From assembly GCF_025399835.1 (NCBI RefSeq), contig NZ_JAODVR010000001.1, positions 2,356,001-2,420,000 of the forward strand: 64,000 bases of DNA, given 5' to 3'. The position numbers and the translations under genes were made by a program. Each line of letters opens with the position of its first letter. The stretch's first letter is position 1. Positions 1 to 7,901 of the stretch are shown here, one piece after another. The notes under the pieces are model-generated. The model ran no database searches. It saw only the letters and a program-made list of their open reading frames with translations, and was not told the origin of the DNA. The DNA comes from Haloarchaeobius sp. HME9146. Lineage in GTDB: Archaea > Halobacteriota > Halobacteria > Halobacteriales > Natrialbaceae.

Positions 1-2
1 TC

Positions 3-608
3 ACCGGATTGGTCTCCGGACTCAGCGGGTTCTGCTACGACGGCGAGATTCCCGAGGGAACGACCCACGTCGTGCTCAAGGCCGGCATCGGCTGCTACCT
101 CGCGGAGGTCGACGAGGGCACGACCGAGATCTGTCTGGTCGACCCCGAGCTGAATCCGAACCAGTTCGGCGAGATCAGCAACGCGACGTTCTTCCAGTGC
201 TTCGAAGACGAGTTCGACCCGGACCCGGAGGGCGACCCCGAACCCGGCGACTGCTTCGTCCCGGGCGCGCACTGCTACGCGATGGAATGGTACCTCCCGT
301 GCAAGGAGAACGACCCGACCCGCCTCGGGTTCACCGACCTGCCGGTGTACAACGCCATCGACCAGGACGGTAACCCCATCGAGGAACAGGACATGGATAC
401 CGACGGCCAGGCCGGCGAGAGCCGCCTGAGCTTCAACGACGAACTGCGCCAGCGCGGCTTCGTCGACGGCGACGCGACCATCGACGTGAACGTCACGCAG
501 ACCGACTCGTGCCACTTCACCATCGAGTTCGAAGCGGTCCAGTGCCGCCACAACATGCGGCCCGTCGAGGAAGAAGAGGTCCCGGTCGAACCGATCGACA
601 TCGAGTGA
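3..608 (+). CDS. Cys-rich acidic surface-type protein, C-terminal part
   Basis: The frame is open to the left edge of the window, so the N-terminus is missing and the TTG at 9 is not a credible start. About 200 residues remain. They are very acidic and unusually rich in cysteine for a haloarchaeal protein (FCYDG, GCYLAE, EICLV, FFQCF, DCFVPGAHCYAMEWYLPCKE, DSCHF, QCRH), which suggests an extracellular, disulfide-bonded domain. No catalytic motif is visible. The C-terminus ends in a run of Glu, Pro and Val. I do not recognise the family; a secreted Tat- or Sec-exported surface protein is an inference. Confidence 0.6.
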   Translation, partial: TGLVSGLSGFCYDGEIPEGTTHVVLKAGIGCYLAEVDEGTTEICLVDPELNPNQFGEISNATFFQCFEDEFDPDPEGDPEPGDCFVPGAHCYAMEWYLPCKENDPTRLGFTDLPVYNAIDQDGNPIEEQDMDTDGQAGESRLSFNDELRQRGFVDGDATIDVNVTQTDSCHFTIEFEAVQCRHNMRPVEEEEVPVEPIDIE

Positions 609-690
609 GCACGTCTCGCGTCGAGACGTACCTCACCCCGGACCGGTAGACGGGTGGACTCGCCGTCCACCCCGCTGTGCTGTCCGCCCT

Positions 691-698
691 TTTTTATA
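691..698 (+). promoter_or_regulatory. TATA element of the HD-domain gene
   Basis: The T-rich string TTTTTATA is centred about 27 bp before the ATG at 722, the usual distance for a leaderless haloarchaeal transcript. This favours 722 over the upstream in-frame start at 677. Confidence 0.5.
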
Positions 699-721
699 CG
701 AACCCGCCGAAATCCACGGCA

Positions 722-1951
722 ATGAAGACCATCAAGGACAGCGTCCACGACCACATCGAGGTGGACGGTGTGGCGCGGGCGCTGCTCGATACGCCGGAGA
801 TGCAGCGACTCCGGCACATCACGCAGCTCGGCACCGCCTCGCTGGTCTACCCGTCGGCGAACCACACACGCTTCGAGCACTCGCTGGGGGTGTACCACAA
901 CGCCTGCGAGGCGCTCGACCACCTCGGCATCGAGGGCGAGAACGCGGAGAAGATTCGCGCGGCCGCCATCTTGCACGACGTGGGCCACGGCCCGTTCTCG
1001 CACAACCTGGAGCCGCTGACCCAGCGCCGGACCGGGAAGTACCACGACGACGTCCACGAGCTGTTCGAACGCGGGGCCGTCGGCGAGGTCCTGCGCGAGC
1101 ACGACATCGCCCCCCACGAGATCGCCGACCTGGTCGCCGGCGACGGGAAGTACGGGCAGATCGTCTCGGGCGAACTCGACGTGGACCGGATGGACTACCT
1201 GGTGCGTGACGCCCATCACACGGGTGTCCCCTACGGGACCATCGACCACGCACGCCTGCTGCGCGAACTCACCTTCGCCGACGGCGAGCTGGTGCTCGAC
1301 GAGGGGAACGTCCAGACCGCCGAGAGCCTGCTGGTGGCGCGAGCCCTGATGACGCCGACCGTGTACGGACACCACGTCGCGCGTATCTCGAAGGCGATGC
1401 TCCGACAGGCCGGCGAGCGCCTGCTCGATACGACCGACACCACGCCCGAGGAGTTCCGCCGGATGGACGACCACGACCTGCTCTACACGCTGCGCAACAC
1501 CGAGAGCACGGCCGAACTCGCCCGGCGGTTCGACCACCGTGACCTGTTCAAGCGCGCGGTGTGGGCCGAGTACGAGGACGTGCCGGAGTCGCTGCTCGCG
1601 GCCGACCACGAGGACATCCGGGGCTGGGAACTCGAACTCGCGGACAGGGCCGGACTCTCGGCCGGGGAGGTCATCCTCGACGTCCCCGGTGAGCCGTCGA
1701 TGACGGAGTCTTCGACCCGGGTCCTCGTCAACGGCGAGGCCCGGCGGCTCGACGAGCAGTCACCCCTGGTGCAGGCGCTCCAGTCCGCCCAGCAGGCGCA
1801 GTGGCGACTCGGTGTGTACGCGCCAGAAGAGGCGACCGACCAGGTGCGGAGTGCGGTCGTCAGGACGCTCGATATCGAAGAGAGCGCGCTCGTCTCGGAG
1901 GTCGGGGCGGGACTGCACGCGACGCTCGACCAGTTCGCGGAGGAACCATGA
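722..1951 (+). CDS. HD-domain phosphohydrolase (dGTPase/SAMHD1-like)
   Basis: A 409-residue cytosolic metal-dependent phosphohydrolase. The metal-binding HD core is visible: the His of HTRFEHSLGVYH, then the AAILHDVGHGPFSH box holding the His-Asp pair, and a later DVDRMDYLVRDAHHTG segment typical of the dGTPase/SAMHD1-like branch. The substrate is probably a (d)NTP or another nucleotide but is not proven by sequence. ATG 722 was chosen because a TATA element lies about 27 bp upstream and the protein then begins MKTIKDSVHDHIEV, the usual start of this family. The stop overlaps the next start in an ATGA tetranucleotide, so the two genes are translationally coupled. Confidence 0.85.
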   Translation: MKTIKDSVHDHIEVDGVARALLDTPEMQRLRHITQLGTASLVYPSANHTRFEHSLGVYHNACEALDHLGIEGENAEKIRAAAILHDVGHGPFSHNLEPLTQRRTGKYHDDVHELFERGAVGEVLREHDIAPHEIADLVAGDGKYGQIVSGELDVDRMDYLVRDAHHTGVPYGTIDHARLLRELTFADGELVLDEGNVQTAESLLVARALMTPTVYGHHVARISKAMLRQAGERLLDTTDTTPEEFRRMDDHDLLYTLRNTESTAELARRFDHRDLFKRAVWAEYEDVPESLLAADHEDIRGWELELADRAGLSAGEVILDVPGEPSMTESSTRVLVNGEARRLDEQSPLVQALQSAQQAQWRLGVYAPEEATDQVRSAVVRTLDIEESALVSEVGAGLHATLDQFAEEP

Positions 1952-2967
1952 TTCTGGAAGGAACCATCCTCGCCGGGGACGAGTTCGAGCCGGTCGAGGG
2001 CCGCGTCGTCGTCGAAGACGGCGAGATACAGGCCGTCGAAGAAGCGCCGGTCGAGAGCGACGATATCGTCCTTCCGGCGTTCGTCAACGCCCACACTCAC
2101 ATCGGGGACTCCATCGCGAAGGAGGCTGGCGGCGGTCTCTCGCTCGAAGAACTCGTCGCGCCACCGGACGGGCTCAAGCACCGGTTGCTCAGACAGACCA
2201 GCTACGAGGAGAAGGTCGCGGCGATGCGCCGGTCGCTCCAGTTCATGCAGTCGGGTGGAACCGCGACCTGCGTGGAGTTCCGCGAGGGCGGCGTCGAGGG
2301 CGTCCGGGCCATCCACGAGGCAGCGGATGGGCTCGACATCGACCCGGTCGTGCTCGGGCGGGAGACCATCGATGCGATGCGACTCGACGACGCCGATGGC
2401 TTCGGAGCCTCGGGCGCGAACGACGCCGAGTTCGGCGAGGAGCGGGCGGCGACCACCGACGCAGGGAAGCTGTTCGGTATCCACGCCGGGGAGGCCGACC
2501 CCTCCGACATCGACCCCGCGATGGACCTCGACCCGGACTTCCTCGTCCACATGTGCCATCCGGAGCCGCGCCACCTCGACCGCGTCGCCGAGGCGGGCAC
2601 GCCCATCGCGGTCTGCCCGCGCTCGAACCTCGTCACCGACGTGGGGCTCCCCCCAATCAGGGAGTGGCTCGACCGCACCACGGTCGCGCTCGGCACAGAC
2701 AACGTGATGCTCAACTCGCCGTCGATGTTCCGCGAGATGGAGTTCACCGCGAAACTGTGCGACGTGACCGCGACGGAGGTACTGCGGATGGCCACGCTCT
2801 CGGGGGCGGAACTGGCCGGCCTGAACTACGGCTGCATCGAGCCCGGGCGGGACGCGAAGCTGCTCGTCCTCGACGGCGACTCGGACAACCTGGCTGGTGT
2901 TCGCGACCCCGTTCGGGCGGTCGTGCGGCGTGCAGAGACCAGCGACGTGGCCCGGGTCGTGCTCTGA
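1948..2967 (+). CDS. amidohydrolase family protein (cytosine deaminase/chlorohydrolase-like)
   Basis: A 339-residue metal-dependent hydrolase of the amidohydrolase superfamily. It has the N-terminal beta-sandwich, the metal motif NAHTHIGDS, the later metal ligands GIHAGEAD and VHMCHPEP, the ALGTDNVMLNSP aspartate, and a C-terminal PGRDAKLLVLDGD sandwich strand. The likely reaction is deamination or hydrolysis of a C-N bond in a nucleobase-like compound. It starts at the ATG overlapping the stop of the HD gene (ATGA); an in-frame GTG far upstream would read through that gene and is rejected. Coupling to an HD nucleotidase suggests a nucleotide or base salvage or sanitation unit, which is an inference. 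Confidence 0.85.
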   Translation: MILEGTILAGDEFEPVEGRVVVEDGEIQAVEEAPVESDDIVLPAFVNAHTHIGDSIAKEAGGGLSLEELVAPPDGLKHRLLRQTSYEEKVAAMRRSLQFMQSGGTATCVEFREGGVEGVRAIHEAADGLDIDPVVLGRETIDAMRLDDADGFGASGANDAEFGEERAATTDAGKLFGIHAGEADPSDIDPAMDLDPDFLVHMCHPEPRHLDRVAEAGTPIAVCPRSNLVTDVGLPPIREWLDRTTVALGTDNVMLNSPSMFREMEFTAKLCDVTATEVLRMATLSGAELAGLNYGCIEPGRDAKLLVLDGDSDNLAGVRDPVRAVVRRAETSDVARVVL

Positions 2968-3029
2968 ACAGTCCCCGTTCTGGGGGGTACAACTAAAGCC
3001 CCCGCCCAGCCTACGTGGTAGCATACCGC

Positions 3030-3470
3030 ATGTACGACCGTATCCTCGTCCCGACCGACGGCTCACAGGGGGTCGAGCGTGCCATCCGGCACGCGGTAGA
3101 CCTCGCGGCCGCCCACGGTTCGACACTCCACGCTGTGTACGTCCTGAACTCCGCGAGCTACGGCGGAGTCCCTATCGAGACATCGTGGGAGGGCCTGCAC
3201 GACATGCTCCAGCAGGAGGGCGAGCACGCCATCGAGCGGGTGCGAGCCATCGCCGAACCCGAGGCGGTACCTGTGGTCGGGACCATCCTCGAAGGCTCCC
3301 CGAGCAAGGAGGTGGTCCGCTACGCCGAGGAGAACGACTGCGACCTCGTCGTGATGGGCACCCACGGCCGCGGGGGAATCGACCGGTTGCTCCTGGGGAG
3401 CGTCGCCGAGCGCGTCGTCCGGTCGTCGGCCGTGCCGGTGCTGACGGTGCAGGTCGGCGAACAGGAGTGA
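3030..3470 (+). CDS. universal stress protein UspA family
   Basis: A 146-residue single-domain Usp. It begins MYDRILVPTDGS, the canonical first strand, and ends with the ATP-binding signature GTHGRGGIDRLLLGSVAERV followed by VPVLTVQV. ATG 3030 was chosen because the ACTAAAG element at 2992-2998 places transcription start near 3020, after the in-frame GTG at 3015. Its physiological role, usually stress or nucleotide sensing, is not evident here. Confidence 0.9.
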   Translation: MYDRILVPTDGSQGVERAIRHAVDLAAAHGSTLHAVYVLNSASYGGVPIETSWEGLHDMLQQEGEHAIERVRAIAEPEAVPVVGTILEGSPSKEVVRYAEENDCDLVVMGTHGRGGIDRLLLGSVAERVVRSSAVPVLTVQVGEQE

Positions 3471-3533
3471 CCCCCGTGTCCCGTTCGTTCCGACGCCGCA
3501 AGGTCCATACTCGTACACCGCGAGGGTAGTGCA

Positions 3534-3674
3534 ATGATGGACATCGGCGACAAGGTGGTCGCACTGGCCGCCATCGCCTTCATCAACGCGATGTTCGCAC
3601 TGGTCATCCCGTGGATGGCCATGTTCGCGGCCATCGTCTCGCTCCCGCTGGCGGCGGCCATCATCTTCCGGTAG
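3534..3674 (+). CDS. small hydrophobic membrane protein (46 aa)
   Basis: A short frame beginning with two Met codons (ATGATG) and closing with TAG. It encodes one or two hydrophobic segments after a short charged head (MMDIGDKVVALAA, ending AAAIIFR). No named family is recognised. The composition is clearly that of a membrane protein and the frame fills the gap between uspA and birA, which supports it as real. Confidence 0.55.
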   Translation: MMDIGDKVVALAAIAFINAMFALVIPWMAMFAAIVSLPLAAAIIFR

Positions 3675-3703
3675 GAGCGAGCGGTTTTGCTCGGTCGACC
3701 AGC

Positions 3704-4693
3704 TTATTCGGCCGGTCGCAGGTGTTCACAGTCGCCCGCACTGACGCGAGTGATGCCCTCGCCGGTGTCGACGAGGAGCGTCCCCGGGAACGCCACGTCG
3801 ACCGCGTCGCCGACCACCTCGCCGCCGGGGGTCTCGACTCGCACCCGCTGGCCGAGCGTCAGCGACGCCTCGCGCCACGCCGGCAGCACGGAATCCGTGT
3901 CCGCCACGAGCTCGTGGAACGATTCGAGCACGCGCTGGAGGAAGCTTCGTCGGTCCACGTCGCCGACGAGCTCGCGAACCGTCGTCGCGGTCCCGGGGAG
4001 GTCCGACGCGTCGACGTTGACGTTGACGCCGATACCGACGACGACCCAGGAGACGCGGTCGGCCTCGCCCTCCATCTCGGTCAGGATGCCCGAGAGCTTG
4101 CGGGTCTCCCCCTCGTTCGCGACGCTCCCGTGAACACCGTCGGCCCCACCCGACGAGCCCTCGTTCGCGACGCTCACGAGGACGTCGTTCGGCCACTTGA
4201 TACCCGCATCGACGCCGGCTTCACGTGCAGCACGGGTGACCGCGACCGCGGCGGCGAGCGTGAGAATCGGGACCTGCGCCGGGGGAATCTCCGGGCGGAG
4301 GACGACCGACGCCCAGACGCCACCGCTGGGGGCGCTCCACTCCCGGTCGAGTCGGCCTCGCCCGCCGGTCTGCTCGTCGGCGACGACCACGACGTTGGAC
4401 TCGCCCTCGCCGGCGAGTTCGCGGGCGCGCCGATTGGTGGAGTCGATGCTGTCGTGGTACTCTATCTCGTAGGGGGCGTCGAGGCCGTACTCGATGGCCA
4501 GCCCGCCGTACTCGGGGACCCCAGTGAGGGCGTAGCCGCCGTCACCACTCTCGACGTCGAACCCGGCCTCGCGGAGGGCTTCGACGTGCTTCCAGACCGC
4601 CGCGCGGGAGACGCCGAGCGCGTCCGCGAGTGCGGGCCCAGAGATGGGGCCGTCCGCGAGCGCGTCGAGCACCGCGCGTCTCGTCTCGTTCAT
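3704..4693 (-). CDS. birA: biotin--[acetyl-CoA-carboxylase] ligase BirA with HTH
   Basis: A 329-residue bifunctional biotin protein ligase and repressor. Residues about 1-60 form a winged helix-turn-helix (ALADALGVSRAAVWKHVEAL). The catalytic domain shows the biotinyl-AMP loop GGRGRLDREW, the KWPNDVLV motif and the GIGVNVNVD strand, followed by a BPL C-terminal SH3-like domain. It transfers biotin to carboxylase carrier domains and may repress biotin genes. An insertion just after KWPNDVLV contains SVANEG twice, 16 residues apart; most relatives go almost directly to a KLSGIL-type strand there. The insertion probably arose by local duplication. Confidence 0.93.
   Translation of the reverse strand: MNETRRAVLDALADGPISGPALADALGVSRAAVWKHVEALREAGFDVESGDGGYALTGVPEYGGLAIEYGLDAPYEIEYHDSIDSTNRRARELAGEGESNVVVVADEQTGGRGRLDREWSAPSGGVWASVVLRPEIPPAQVPILTLAAAVAVTRAAREAGVDAGIKWPNDVLVSVANEGSSGGADGVHGSVANEGETRKLSGILTEMEGEADRVSWVVVGIGVNVNVDASDLPGTATTVRELVGDVDRRSFLQRVLESFHELVADTDSVLPAWREASLTLGQRVRVETPGGEVVGDAVDVAFPGTLLVDTGEGITRVSAGDCEHLRPAE
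4111..4175. repeat. 48-bp period direct repeat inside birA
   Basis: The 17-mer CCTCGTTCGCGACGCTC occurs at 4111-4127 and 4159-4175. It encodes the duplicated SVANEG in the BirA insertion. The 48-bp spacing keeps the reading frame. Confidence 0.85.
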
Positions 4694-4785
4694 GCCCGGT
4701 GGTAGACCGGCCGCCGTCTTGAAACCGTCCGAAGGCGATTCCGAGCACTGTTGGTCGTCGCCGCCGGTGAAAAACGAAGACCGGG

Positions 4786-5784
4786 TCAGTTCCCGCGGAT
4801 CTCGCGGAGCTTCTCACGGCCGTCCGCGATGAGTTCGTCGAGGTACTCCGCGAGCGTGTTCTTCGCGTCCGCCGGGTGGAGTTCGCCCGATTCGAGGTCG
4901 GCTTCGAGCGAGTCGTAGTCGTCGTAGACGAGGTTGCCGCCGTACTTCTCGGGGCGCTCGACCGTGACGGACTCGAAGCGCGGGAAGACGTGGTACCGGA
5001 ACAGTTCGAGCACCGGGTTGTAGCGCTCGTTCCCGTCGTCGTCCGGTTCGGGCTCCGCGGTCGGCGGGCAGAACGCGGAGTTGACCTTGTCCTTGAGGTC
5101 CTCGGAGGAGTCCTCCATGGAGATGGTGACGCCCTTCGAGGAGGACATCTTGCCGACGCCCGTCTCGAGGTCGGCCAGGATGGGCGTGTGCAGGCACGGG
5201 CGGGTGTCGTACTCGAGGTTCGGCATCTCCTCGCGGTGGAGCATGTGGACCTTGCGCTGGTCCAGCCCGCCGACGGCGAGGTCGAGGTCGAGGTACTCGA
5301 TGTCGAGCGCCTGCATCAGCGGGTAGACGACGTGGCTGACCTTCGCGGTCTCGCCCGACTGCAGTTCGGCCATCGCGCGCTGGGCGCGGTTCAGGCTCGT
5401 GCTGAGCTCGAGCTCGTGGAGGTCCAGCACGTAGTCCTCGTCGAGCTGGAACTCGCTCCCGTAGACGAACTCGGTCTGCTCCTCGTCGAGGCCGTACGCG
5501 AGGAACTGCGCGCGCATCTGCTCGGCGGTGTCACGGATTTCCTCGAAGGTGCCCTTCCCGTTGAGGTAGGCGTGCACGTCCGCGAGCAGGATGACGACCT
5601 CGAATCCGGCGTCCTGGAGGTCGATGAGCTTGTTCGCGGTGAGGAGGTGGCCGACGTGAAGCACGCCGGAGGGCTCGTAGCCGACGTAGACCCGCTTGCC
5701 TGTGGGGTCCTCGGCCAGTTCCTGAACCTCCTCCTCCGTGATGACCTCCTCGGTGTTCCGAGTGATCAACTCGTAGGTGTCCAT
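4786..5784 (-). CDS. tyrS: tyrosyl-tRNA synthetase (archaeal type)
   Basis: A 332-residue class I aminoacyl-tRNA synthetase that charges tRNA-Tyr in the cytosol. The HIGH-type motif reads PSGVLHVGHLL and the KMSKS-type loop reads GKMSSSKG. The tyrosine-recognition strand MQALDIEYLDLDLAVGGLDQRK-like segment matches the archaeal/eukaryal TyrRS rather than TrpRS pattern. Length and lack of a C-terminal S4 domain fit archaeal TyrRS. The gene stands alone and is convergent with nothing closer than birA, which lies downstream on the same strand. Confidence 0.93.
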   Translation of the reverse strand: MDTYELITRNTEEVITEEEVQELAEDPTGKRVYVGYEPSGVLHVGHLLTANKLIDLQDAGFEVVILLADVHAYLNGKGTFEEIRDTAEQMRAQFLAYGLDEEQTEFVYGSEFQLDEDYVLDLHELELSTSLNRAQRAMAELQSGETAKVSHVVYPLMQALDIEYLDLDLAVGGLDQRKVHMLHREEMPNLEYDTRPCLHTPILADLETGVGKMSSSKGVTISMEDSSEDLKDKVNSAFCPPTAEPEPDDDGNERYNPVLELFRYHVFPRFESVTVERPEKYGGNLVYDDYDSLEADLESGELHPADAKNTLAEYLDELIADGREKLREIRGN

Positions 5785-5859
5785 ACGGAGAGAATTTCGC
5801 CCGGAGGCTTTGAAGGTTTTCTACCTGTGTCACCGCTTCAGAACGGGGTGGTAACCGAC

Positions 5860-6060
5860 TCAGAACGGCTTGAAGACGTTCTCGACCGAGTCGCGGACCG
5901 ACCCGGCGATGTGGCCGCTCGCCGCGCCGAACCCCGCGCCGATACCGGACCCAACCGGCCCGAGCGGGCTTCCGATGGTCGCACCGATCTCTGCACCCTT
6001 CTTCGCGCCCTCTTTCGCGTGCTTGTTGTTGCGCATGCAGGGAGGCTTGAGTGGATTCAT
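5860..6060 (-). CDS. small Gly-rich (glycine-zipper-like) protein
   Basis: A 66-residue protein starting MNPLKPPCMRNNKH, then a basic-acidic stretch KEGAKKGAEIGA and a glycine-rich amphipathic segment (SPLGPVGSGIGAGFGAASGH) resembling glycine-zipper membrane-associated proteins. An in-frame ATG at 6087 would add nine residues and is possible. No function is recognised. Confidence 0.55.
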   Translation of the reverse strand: MNPLKPPCMRNNKHAKEGAKKGAEIGATIGSPLGPVGSGIGAGFGAASGHIAGSVRDSVENVFKPF

Positions 6061-6221
6061 CGTGTCATCTCGCGGTACGACGGCCACTCATAAAAAATCC
6101 GAACCTGCCACAGTGGGTCGGTCGAGACACCGGTCTCCCCCGGTTCGTCTCACCGTACCCGATGACACCGATGCCACCGGGTTGCAGTCGACGCCATCTG
6201 GTTGCATTAGTGTCGCCTGAA

Positions 6222-6227
6222 TTATAA
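6222..6227 (+). promoter_or_regulatory. TATA element upstream of the leader ORF/DoxX genes
   Basis: TTATAA sits about 32 bp before the ATG at 6257 and about 110 bp before the DoxX ATG at 6333. A transcript from here would start close to 6250, just before the 24-codon ORF. Confidence 0.5.
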
Positions 6228-6256
6228 GTCGGTTCGGCTCTGCACTAGGTAACGTG

Positions 6257-6331
6257 ATGAAATCCCAATCGGCTTCGACCGACGACAGCATCGACGCAGC
6301 AATTACCGTTCTCGCCACGGAGGTGGCCTGA
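6257..6331 (+). CDS. 24-codon upstream ORF, coupled to DoxX
   Basis: ATG to TGA encoding 24 residues (starting MKSQSASTDDSIDAAITVLA). It lies directly behind a TATA element and ends one base before the DoxX start codon. Either it is a real micropeptide or a translated leader that delivers ribosomes to the DoxX gene, which otherwise would carry an 80-nt untranslated leader. No homologue is known to me. Confidence 0.4.
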   Translation: MKSQSASTDDSIDAAITVLATEVA

Positions 6332-6332
6332 G

Positions 6333-6755
6333 ATGGCGCTCGAACTAACCGGTTCCGGTGGCATCGCGCTCCTCCTCGCCCGCGTCCTCGTGGGTGGCGT
6401 GCTCGCCTTTATGGGGCTCAACCACTTCATGCAGACCGAAGACATGGCCGGGTATGCACAGATGAAGGGCGTGCCAGCACCGACGCTGGCGGTCACGTTC
6501 TCGGGCGGGATGCTCGTCTTCGGTGGTCTGAGCATCGTCCTCGGGGCGTACGCCGCCATCGGCGCGGGTGCACTGGCGCTGTTCCTGCTGGTGACGACGC
6601 CGATGATGCACGACTTCTGGACGATGGACGACCCCGAACAGCAACAGAGCGAGATGATAAACTTCCTGAAGAACGTCGGCCTGCTGGGCGCTGTCCTCGC
6701 GTTCCTGGTCCTCGCCGGGACCCAGTGGCCGTACGCCATCGGGGTGGGCCTCTAG
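6333..6755 (+). CDS. DoxX family membrane protein
   Basis: A 140-residue four-helix membrane protein. The N-terminal helix GIALLLARVLVGGVLAFMGLNHF and the following MAGYAQMKGVPAP loop are typical of DoxX/DoxD-like quinol or redox-associated proteins. It is followed one base later by a flavin reductase gene on the same strand, consistent with a small redox operon. The substrate is unknown. Confidence 0.85.
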   Translation: MALELTGSGGIALLLARVLVGGVLAFMGLNHFMQTEDMAGYAQMKGVPAPTLAVTFSGGMLVFGGLSIVLGAYAAIGAGALALFLLVTTPMMHDFWTMDDPEQQQSEMINFLKNVGLLGAVLAFLVLAGTQWPYAIGVGL

Positions 6756-6756
6756 G

Positions 6757-7344
6757 ATGGAGATCGACCCTGCCGAGGTGGATGGCTCGCTCTACCGCAC
6801 GCTCTCCGGGTCCGTGGTCCCCCGGCCCATCGCCTGGGTCAGCACGACCAGTGAGGACGGCGTCGACAACCTCGCGCCGTTCTCCTTCTTCACGGTCGCG
6901 GCCATCGACCCGCCCATCCTGGTGTTCGCACCGGTCGACGGCCCCGACGGCCTGAAGGACACCCCGCGGAACGTCCGCGACACCGGGGAACTCGTGGTCA
7001 ACATCGTGACCGACGACACCGTCGAGGCGATGAACCAGACGGCCGCGACCCTGCCCGCCGACGAGAGCGAGTTCGACCAGTCGGGCGCGAGCCGTGCCGA
7101 ATCGACGCGCGTCTCGCCCCCGCGAGTGGCGGAGTCGCCCATCGCGTTCGAGTGCGAACTGTACGACCTGCAGGACGTGGGCAGTTCGAGCCTGATACTC
7201 GCGGAGGTCGTTTACGTCCACGTCGCCGACGCGGTCACGACCGACAGCAAGGTGGACGTGGAGAAACTGGACGCCGTGGGCCGTATGGCGGGCTCGTGGT
7301 ACGCGAGCACCGAGGACCGGTTCTCGCTGGAACGACCGCCGTAG
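6757..7344 (+). CDS. flavin reductase domain protein (FMN-binding split barrel)
   Basis: A 195-residue protein with the flavin-reductase-like split-barrel signature: SVVPRPIAWVSTTSEDGVDN, then LAPFSFFTVAAIDPPILVF. It likely binds FMN and reduces it or a related flavin using NAD(P)H. It starts one base after the DoxX stop, so the genes are co-transcribed. The DoxX partner suggests the flavin chemistry is coupled to the membrane, which is an inference. Confidence 0.88.
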   Translation: MEIDPAEVDGSLYRTLSGSVVPRPIAWVSTTSEDGVDNLAPFSFFTVAAIDPPILVFAPVDGPDGLKDTPRNVRDTGELVVNIVTDDTVEAMNQTAATLPADESEFDQSGASRAESTRVSPPRVAESPIAFECELYDLQDVGSSSLILAEVVYVHVADAVTTDSKVDVEKLDAVGRMAGSWYASTEDRFSLERPP

Positions 7345-7362
7345 CGACTCGTTATCGGACCT

Positions 7363-7785
7363 TCACTCCGGCCCGAGCAGGATGTCCTGGATGTTCGAGA
7401 GGGCTCGCTGGCAGACTGGCACGTAGCCCGCCGCCAGTAGCGGCACCTCGAAGACGACACGACAGCGCTCGGGCCCGAGGTACTCGATCCGATGGCCGGT
7501 CGCCGGGATTCCCGCCACGTCCCAGGTCCAGCGTTCGCCGTCCGAGGAGGTCACCTCGAAAGGGACCCAGAAACTGCCGACGACGCGCACCTTCCCCTCA
7601 TCGCCGGGTGAGATGAACCGGTCCGGGGCCTCGACGTCGGTGACCGTCGGGCCCCAGTCCGGCCAGCGCCACGTGTCCGTGAGCAGTTCCCACGCGAGCA
7701 TCCGGTCGACTGGCAGGTCGCGTCCGACCTCCAGCCGGCGGCCATCGGGGGTCTGCGCGAGCCGGACCTGTGGCTGTGATTGCAT
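7363..7785 (-). CDS. SRPBCC/polyketide cyclase-like protein
   Basis: A 140-residue START/Bet v1-fold protein: beginning with QVRLAQTPDGRRLEVGRDLP, then WELLTDTWRWPDWGPTVTDVE (the typical helix-strand entry where a Trp-Pro-Trp pattern precedes the cavity strands) and ending in an amphipathic C-terminal helix. Such proteins bind hydrophobic ligands. Function unknown. It converges with the flavin reductase gene. Confidence 0.75.
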   Translation of the reverse strand: MQSQPQVRLAQTPDGRRLEVGRDLPVDRMLAWELLTDTWRWPDWGPTVTDVEAPDRFISPGDEGKVRVVGSFWVPFEVTSSDGERWTWDVAGIPATGHRIEYLGPERCRVVFEVPLLAAGYVPVCQRALSNIQDILLGPE

Positions 7786-7901
7786 GTGGTAAGATTTGAC
7801 ACACTGCTGGTTAAGCCTACCGTCGGGTGATTTCGCGTCACCGGGTTGACGTACGGGGCCGGTATATTCAACTAGGCCGCGTTCTTGGCTCAGGACAACG
7901 A

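Noticed and set aside
275-1609. Long open frame antisense to the HD-domain gene
   Set aside because: It mirrors the codon structure of the HD gene and the surface-protein end, lacks a recognisable domain and is Val/Arg/Gly-rich like other shadows in GC-rich DNA.
3015-3029. GTG start for UspA at 3015
   Set aside because: The promoter element places transcription start after it, and the family begins at MYDRILVP.
6088-6318. 76-codon minus-strand frame upstream of DoxX
   Set aside because: It is antisense to the promoter and leader ORF and lacks any domain.
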